A stretch of DNA of 64,000 nucleotides from Chrysomallon squamiferum. Its lineage: Eukaryota > Mollusca > Gastropoda > Neomphalida > Peltospiridae. This document shows positions 58,312-64,000 of the stretch, one piece after another. The notes beneath the pieces are model-generated. The model did no database searches, was not told the origin of the DNA, and worked only from the letters and a program-made list of their open reading frames with translations. Location: NCBI GenBank assembly GCA_012295275.1, contig CM022677.1, forward strand, positions 12,325,723 to 12,389,722, given 5' to 3'. Positions within the stretch are counted from its first letter, which is position 1. Each line of letters opens with the position of its first letter. The position numbers and the translations under genes are program-made.

Positions 58312-58990
58312 TCAAGCAAGTCAAAAACCTGATTTTTAATAAAAACAAAAATACAGTGTATTGGAGGATGTGACTGTGGATCCAGACCAACTAGGTGTGA
58401 ACTCTTAGCTAATCATGACTTAATATCAGTTATAGCTGTGATTGTTAATTAACACTTTCAGTTTCTGCTTCCTCTGTGTGTTCACTGTGTGACTTCAGAC
58501 TCTTCATTCACAAGTTACACTGGTTACATACAGAATTCATGACTTGATGCTGGGAAAATGACGCTAATTACTTTTCTGTTTGTTTTTCTTCAGAGAAACT
58601 AATCACCATCCCAGTACTTCAAACTTGAATACCACGAAACAAGAACATTTTGTCCATCTTCCTAAAAACACTGCTGGACAGAATTGTCTAGAACAGAAGT
58701 AAAAAAAGACATCTCCTACCAGACCATGTGAAAGAAAGGTGCAGTTCTCAAAGTGTGGAGAACATCAAGACTGGGCACCAACATGGGAATTTGTTTTACC
58801 TCAGAACTGCAACCGAAGTTATCAACCAGTGTTTGCAGGAATGAAAAGGAGATGTTAGTGTTTGTTTCTGTTTATTAAAAAAAAACATGTTATCAGTGCA
58901 TTTGCACATGGAACATGAAACTTGAATATGAGGTGCAAAGTTTTTGAATACTTCTGTTCATTATTTTTGTTCTGACCCAACATCAAACAA

Positions 58991-59490
58991 ATGTCACGAC
59001 TAAGTGAACAGCAATGAAACAACGTCATCGGCCGTTTACAAGCTGGCGAATCCTTCTCGGCCGTAGCCCGGGTGTTCCATGTAACCCCAAGCACCATCTT
59101 GAGATTGTGGTATCAGTTCCAGCAACACCAAACAACACGTGATTGTCCCAGATCAGGGAGACCATGTGTAACCACAGGGCCCAGGACTGCTACATACAGT
59201 TACTTCATCTAAGGGAAAGAACCACCACGGCTACCTCTTCTGCTTCAGCAATACCAGGTCTGCTTAGAATATCGGCTCAGACAGTGTGCAAATGCGAGGC
59301 AGGTATTTGAGCCAGACAGCCTGTAAGAAGAGTGGTTTTGAGTCAACAGCATTGTCAACTACGATGTCAGTGGTGTCTAGTGCACAGAGTCTGGCCTCAA
59401 TTATGATGGAGAACTGTCTGGTTTAGTGATGAGGCTCGATTTCTGCTTCATTGAGATGATGGAAGATGTCGAGTTTACAGATATATTTTA
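58991..59490 (+). pseudogene. Tc1-like transposase relic (right arm)
   Basis: ATG at 58991 then TGA at 59015; the frame goes on with IGRLQAGESFSAVARVFHV and PSTILRLWYQFQQH to TAA at about 59209. After a shift: RISAQTV, a stop, PVRRVVLSQQH, a stop, WRTVWFSDEARF, a stop, DDGRCRVYRY. It carries the HTH domains and the region of the second catalytic Asp, truncated before the third acidic residue. Helix-turn-helix plus SGRPxVTT identify Tc1 type. Confidence 0.75.
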
Positions 59491-59639
59491 TTTAAGAACA
59501 TATACAGTATGTTTTTTTTTACTAGTTTTTAATATCTTAAAAGTAACTAACTATACAGATACTGAAAAAGAAACCCTGTTTTTTTATGCAATGTGAAGTG
59601 ACACCTTTTAAATAAGCAACTAAAAATATTTTTCTAATA

Positions 59640-59660
59640 CAATGGTACCTCGACTTACCA
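59640..59660 (+). repeat. pogo/Tc1-type terminal-repeat-like motif (right arm copy)
   Basis: caatggtacctcgacttacc, the inverted partner of the motif at 54152-54172. Confidence 0.35.
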
Positions 59661-60294
59661 GGTAAAATATTTCCCAACTGAATCTCAAATCCAAACTGTG
59701 AAACTTCTCATGTCAGTAAGTGCACATATTTTGTTCAAAAGTGTCACAAATTTGTTTTTTTAAATATTTTTTTAGCTTCATCTTAGAATATAAACTTGCC
59801 AGAAACTAAAAGTGAAATAAAACTGACAGAAAAAAACATCACCTGCCATTAAAAGAAAACTGAACATTCCAGAACATTCCAGCAGAGGTGGTTACTGATT
59901 CTGCTTTCAGTTTTATTATTAGTAGCAGTATTACTATTATTATTATTATTATTATTATTACTACTGTTGATATTGGTAATCTTTAAACTCTTTTTCTTTA
60001 TTATTGTCTAAATTGTCATTATTATTATTGTTCCTACAGCTGCAGCAGTAGCACTGATGTTTCTAGTGCTAGTATTAACCATAACAGTGGTCTTAGTATT
60101 TTAGTAAATAGTATTTTAGTAACATTTATGGTTATATGTGATTATTATAATAGCAGCTGTTATTGTTTTATTTTTGTCATAGTTAGTACTACTGGTGTTG
60201 CTGTTGATGTTGTTGTTGTTATTATAATTTCAGAACTGCAAAATGCAAGAAAACTGCTGATAAGAAGTGATGATAATTTTTTTTATTTCTTTTA

Positions 60295-60445
60295 GGTTCA
60301 TCTTTGAATATTAATTTAGCAGAGACTAAAAGTGATATAAAACTGACAGAACAAACATCACCTGGACTCAAATGAAAACTCAACATTCCAGATGATGACA
60401 ACAGTTCTACATCAGCAGAGTTTGTTACTGATTCTGATGTCAGTA
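60295..60445 (+). pseudogene. exon-like segment, second of three copies
   Basis: After atttcttttag the frame reads SSLNINLAETKSDIKLTEQT, then a TGA, then KLNIPDDDNSSTSAEFVTDS before an (ATT)n run. Decayed copies are at 59774-59920 (plus) and 53885-54035 (minus). The recurring acceptor and frame show that it was an exon. An acidic Ser/Thr/Asp tail; function unknown. Confidence 0.45.
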
Positions 60446-60974
60446 TTATTATTATTATTATTGTATTTTTATTATTATTATTTTGTTAGTAGTAGTAGTC
60501 ATAGTAGTAATAATGGCAATATCATTATTAATACTTTTCTCATTGTTGCTTCTTTCTTTTTTTGTTAAATTAACATTATCTTTATTGCAGCAATTGTAGT
60601 AGTAGCATTAAAATTAATAATTTTGATATAATTTTAGAACTAGTAATATGAGTAGTAATAGTTAATAGCAGTTATAACACAAACATTTGCATATTATTTT
60701 AATATTGTTTTATAGTCATTATTGTAATTATTATTATTCATATTCTTATTCTTATAGTTCTTCTTGTTGTAATTATTTTTCTTCTTATTGTTATTATTAT
60801 TATTATTATGTCTTATTGTTATTATTATTACTATTACTATTATTTATTAGTAGTAGTAGTAGTAGTAGCAATAGTAGTAGAAGTAGTGTCATTATTTATG
60901 CTTTTCTCATATTTTGTTTTATCTTTTGCTTAATTCTTTTTTGTCATTATAATTACTGTTGTTGTTGTTTTCAG

Positions 60975-61049
60975 GACTGTGGAGGTACATCAAAGTACAG
61001 GAAGACTTGTGATGAGAAGAGAACTCCGGTGAAAGTGTGTGAGACCTAG
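60975..61049 (+). CDS. candidate terminal exon
   Basis: After ttgttgttttcag, 24 codons (DCGGTSKYRKTCDEKRTPVK...) to TAG at 61047-61049. Basic, with three cysteines. It may be an alternative end to the exon-like segment at 60295, on the same strand. Unidentified. Confidence 0.35.
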   Translation, partial: DCGGTSKYRKTCDEKRTPVKVCET

Positions 61050-61611
61050 AGATATGCATCACTTGAAAATTGTGGCCTTTTTTTTCATTAGACTTCAATG
61101 ATTTTAATCGCCTTCTATTTCTATTTGCAAGTCTCTGAATGTAGGTAAATAAATAAATTAAAAATACAAGCATACAAAGATTATCAGTAAATTTATTGTT
61201 TTAGGTTCCTACACCACTGATTGAAAATCTGGTTTTCTTTCACAAAAACATCTACAAAGCCAAGCCTAAAAGCTCCAACTTTACTGTTTCTAATGACAGA
61301 CGTTACCTAAAATGCCAGACTCACATTAACAGTTTTACTTATGAATTATTTTGGTTAAACTTAAAGAATGAAACAAATTATTTAAATTATTTTTAAACTT
61401 TTATCATTAACATTAGTTTTTTGTTCTCAATGTTTCAAATTTGTTTTATTTATTTACATCATTATCAGTGTATAAAAATAAGGTAAAATGTTATAAGTTT
61501 ATTGATATCATTATTGTTCTTTTATATACATGCATATATTATAATTTATTAACTGTGAGTTTCTTTGAATTGCAGCTGTTTTGTCTTAGACTGGCCCAGT
61601 GGTTGTTGTGA

Positions 61612-61770
61612 GGAGGATCACAGGAAGCCATTCACAGTTATGTAGAGTTAGCATTACAGGAAGTAGATCATCTTCCAGACTGGGTCAGAGAAAACCAGTC
61701 AGCTGTCAAACAGGCTTGTTACACTTCACTGTCAAATCTGAGCAAAGTTTGCCAGTCATTATCAAATTAA
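61612..61770 (+). CDS. candidate terminal exon, amphipathic helix
   Basis: Open from 61612; after ggatcacag the frame reads EAIHSYVELALQEVDHLPDW and continues, 48 codons in all, to TAA at 61768-61770. Regular composition and a helical pattern with conserved-looking Trp and Cys. The longer frame at 61599-61808 in another phase is less protein-like. Product not recognised; likely the C-terminus of a soluble protein. Confidence 0.4.
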   Translation, partial: GGSQEAIHSYVELALQEVDHLPDWVRENQSAVKQACYTSLSNLSKVCQSLSN

Positions 61771-61803
61771 CTATGTTAATCTGTGCAACTGAATTTTCCA
61801 CAT

Positions 61804-61806
<3 letters not shown>

Positions 61807-61838
<32 letters not shown>

Positions 61839-61940
61839 TGTATGTATCTATATGTTTGTGCATGTTTCTGTATATGTATATGTATGTCTGTATGTGTGTT
61901 TTTGTGTGTATGTATGTATATGTCTGTGTGTATATATATA
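61807..61940. repeat. (GT)n / GTAT microsatellite
   Basis: tgtgtgtg at 61808-61835 and tgtatgtat-type repeats after it. Confidence 0.95.
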
Positions 61941-62199
61941 CCTAGGTATAAGTTAAAGAAACCATGTTATCTTACTCTTTTGAAGTAAGAAACGGAAGGA
62001 TAGATAGATAGAATAATGGGGAATAAATGGATGGATGATATGTATCACAGTGTGGATTCAGGGATAAATGTGCAGAGATAGGGTAAAAGAGAAAGATACA
62101 AAGATGGTTTGATCAACAGATGGTGATAAAGAGTTTGAGGGACGGATCTATAGGAAGATAACAAGACAGACTGACAGACAGATATTTAGAAAAAGAAAG

Positions 62200-62300
62200 A
62201 GAGGTAGATAGACAGGTGGGTAGATAGACAGGTGGGTAGGTAGACAGGTGGGTAGGTAGACAGGTGGGTAGATAGACAGGTGGGTAGATAGGTGAATAGG
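62200..62300. repeat. 16-bp tandem repeat (GACAGGTGGGTAG.TA)
   Basis: About six units of agacaggtgggtag(a/g)t, giving artificial Pro/Tyr frames on the minus strand. Confidence 0.9.
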
Positions 62301-62619
62301 TTGATACAAGTCTGTTGAATGGGCAAACCAACAGAGAGACAAACACAGACACACACATATATATATATATATATATAGACTCACACACAGGTATCTGGAT
62401 AAGTGAATACATTGACACAGATTTGCTGGATGGATTGATAACACACAGCTGTGTAGATAGATAAATCAGTAACGACCATATTATGTAATTGGACCATTTT
62501 GAAATAAAATGTTTGATTGTTGTTGCTGTTATTGATGTGAATGCTAAGCTGGGTTATTATTCCAAACTCAAAACATTGGACTGCTAAAAATTATTCAATA
62601 TATCATTAACAACTGAGCT

Positions 62620-63300
62620 CAGTTAGTTTCCTGAGGAAGCTGGTGTTAACTATCTATCAACTCAGCAAGTTTAAACCTGCATGGCCAGACTGTATTAAAT
62701 AATTATTATACAGGAATAAAAAAAAAATGATATGTATAATCAAAAATACTTCTAACCAGGTAATTTAAAAAAAAAAAAAAAAGATGTGTGGTTAAATTTT
62801 GAGCCAGTAGCATAAATCCTATCTTTGCATTAGTTTATCTCACACATTAATGATAGAGATTATTGGTAGCTGAGACTGGGGCAGGTATAAGCAGAGAGAG
62901 ATATAGAAATATAGGGACATTGGCTAGAGCTATAAGTAGAGTGATAGAGACAGGTTTTGGAGAGACAGAAGATTGAGATAGATAAGTTTTAGAGATAAAA
63001 TTAAAATATAGAGATAGTGAAACAGAAAAATTATAATATATAGGTGAAACAGAAGAAGTGATAAAGGTAGAGAAGAGAGAGAGAATCAGACATGTAATCG
63101 CGATAGAGGGACAGAGACAAGTGATAGAGATCATGGTAGACTGACAGACACATGATAGAGATAAAGACATAGAAACAGAGATAAAGGTAGAGAGGTAGAC
63201 ACGTGTTAGAGATACAGACACCAGTGACAGAGATTTAGATAAAGAGAGAAAGCAATAAAGGGACAGAAACATGTATTAGTTATTTAGGACAGAGACAAGT
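62620..63300 (-). repeat. large inverted repeat, right arm, outer part
   Basis: Reverse complement of 53265-53860: gaggaagctggtgttaac, caagtttaaacctgcatggccagactgtatt, gtggttaaattttgagccagtagcataaatcctatctttgcattag, then gagagaca/gatagaga repeats. Confidence 0.85.
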
Positions 63301-63559
63301 ATTGGTGATGTAGGTAAAGAAAAGGAGACATACAGGTAGAAAGACAGACAAATGATAGAGAGGAAGGCAAGTGATAGAGATAATGGCAGAGAGACATACA
63401 AGTACTAGACATGCTGGTAGAGAATCATAAACAATCAACAGAGACATATGTAGACACAGAGACAGGTGTTAGTGATTATCTAACAAACTGAGTTTATGGT
63501 TATGAGTTAATCCATTGTATTGATTTACAGAAACAAGTTATCTCGAGATATGGTACAGT

Positions 63560-64000
63560 GTTTATTTTATCAAATTTCTATCAGGAAGAGATGTTATGAC
63601 ATATAATGTTTATTTATTAATTTCTGTTATCACAATACTGTACAGTGTTTATTTACTTATTGCTGCTAATATCACGTTTCAATGCAGTATTTACTTAATT
63701 TCTGTTATCTCGTCACTGTACAGTGTTTATTTACTTAATTTCTGTTATATCAAGTCACTGTATAGTGTTTATTTACTTAATTTCTGTTATCACATTACTG
63801 TACAGTATTTATTTACTTAATTTCTGTTATCACGTTACTGTACAGTATTTATTTACTTAATTTCTTTATTTTAATCTGTTATTGTTCAGTATTTATTTAC
63901 TTAATTTCTGTTATCATGTTACTGTACAGTATTTATTTACTTAATTTCTGCTATCACGTTACTTTACAGTATTTATTTACTTAATTTCTGTTATCATGTT
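63560..64000. repeat. 40-bp minisatellite, running off the window
   Basis: About ten units of ttatcacgttactgtacagtatttatttacttaatttctg, increasingly alike to the right. All open frames in it are shadows of the repeat. Confidence 0.95.

Larger units (their letters stand above)
58312..59945 (-). repeat. large inverted repeat, right arm, inner part
   Basis: Reverse-complement partner of 53880-55495, nearly identical over 58312-59510. It continues to the exon-like segment that ends in gattctgctttcag, and breaks at an (ATT)n run near 59930. Confidence 0.9.

Noticed and set aside
62113-63272. Long minus ORFs with repeated STYPPVYLPT and Leu/Ser-rich segments
   Set aside because: They arise from the 16-bp GACAGGTGGGTAG repeat and the GAGATAGA repeats.
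1-64000. tRNA, rRNA, CRISPR, bacterial operons
   Set aside because: I found no tRNA cloverleaf, rRNA segment, direct-repeat/spacer array or ribosome-binding-site-led gene runs; the base composition and intron signals are eukaryotic.

Overview
This is a eukaryotic, strongly AT-rich genomic window. It has long introns or intergenic stretches, very abundant microsatellites, exon-sized coding islands bounded by GT/AG signals, and many decayed dispersed repeats. Nothing in it looks prokaryotic. I infer an invertebrate, most likely a mollusc of octopus type, from the overall texture: (TTA)n, (CA)n and (TC)n runs, TTAGGG telomere-type repeats, Tc1 and pogo-like DNA transposon debris, and small exons in AT-rich sea. 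No single marker gene proves the taxon. The window has one assembly gap of 200 N (58112-58311). || Layout. 0-6 kb: a duplicated heat-shock-element unit, a CpG-richer satellite in two opposite arrays, and arms of an inverted duplication whose partner lies at 25.2-29.15 kb. 6.7-9.7 kb: plus-strand exon islands of an unidentified coiled-coil-like gene. The last exon reappears, inverted and decayed, at 48.35-48.47 kb, inside a minus-strand exon cluster (48.35-49.37 kb). 13.4-16 kb: first copy of a ~0.9 kb dispersed repeat, a 39-bp coding minisatellite (15.3-15.6 kb) and two copies of a small terminal-exon-like sequence. 18.9-23.5 kb and 41.2-47.2 kb: two large colinear repeat blocks; the first is interrupted by a PHD-containing transposase fragment. 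A third partial copy (50.5-51.4 kb) lies between two satellite arrays. 30.8-33.06 kb: a decayed endogenous viral capsid gene, probably parvovirus-like. 33.3-34.4 kb: the best intact gene, a compact two-exon gene with a CRE/CCAAT-type promoter, an upstream ORF touching the main start codon, and a poly(A) signal. 36.5-41.15 kb: isolated exon candidates on both strands. 52.55-52.63 kb: an interstitial telomeric TTAGGG tract next to a satellite array. 53.3-63.4 kb: a large inverted repeat carrying two near-identical Tc1-type transposase relics in opposite orientation, with the N gap at the inner edge of one arm and a 2.7-kb segment of exon-like islands in the other. The window ends inside a 40-bp tandem repeat. 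|| Functionally the window is mostly repeat-derived DNA. The only feature I would call a working gene is the one at 33.48-34.06 kb. The most unusual features are the viral capsid relic directly upstream of it, the upstream-ORF/start overlap of that gene, the three-copy repeat with a YY1/ETS-like core, and the repeat-flanked interstitial telomere.
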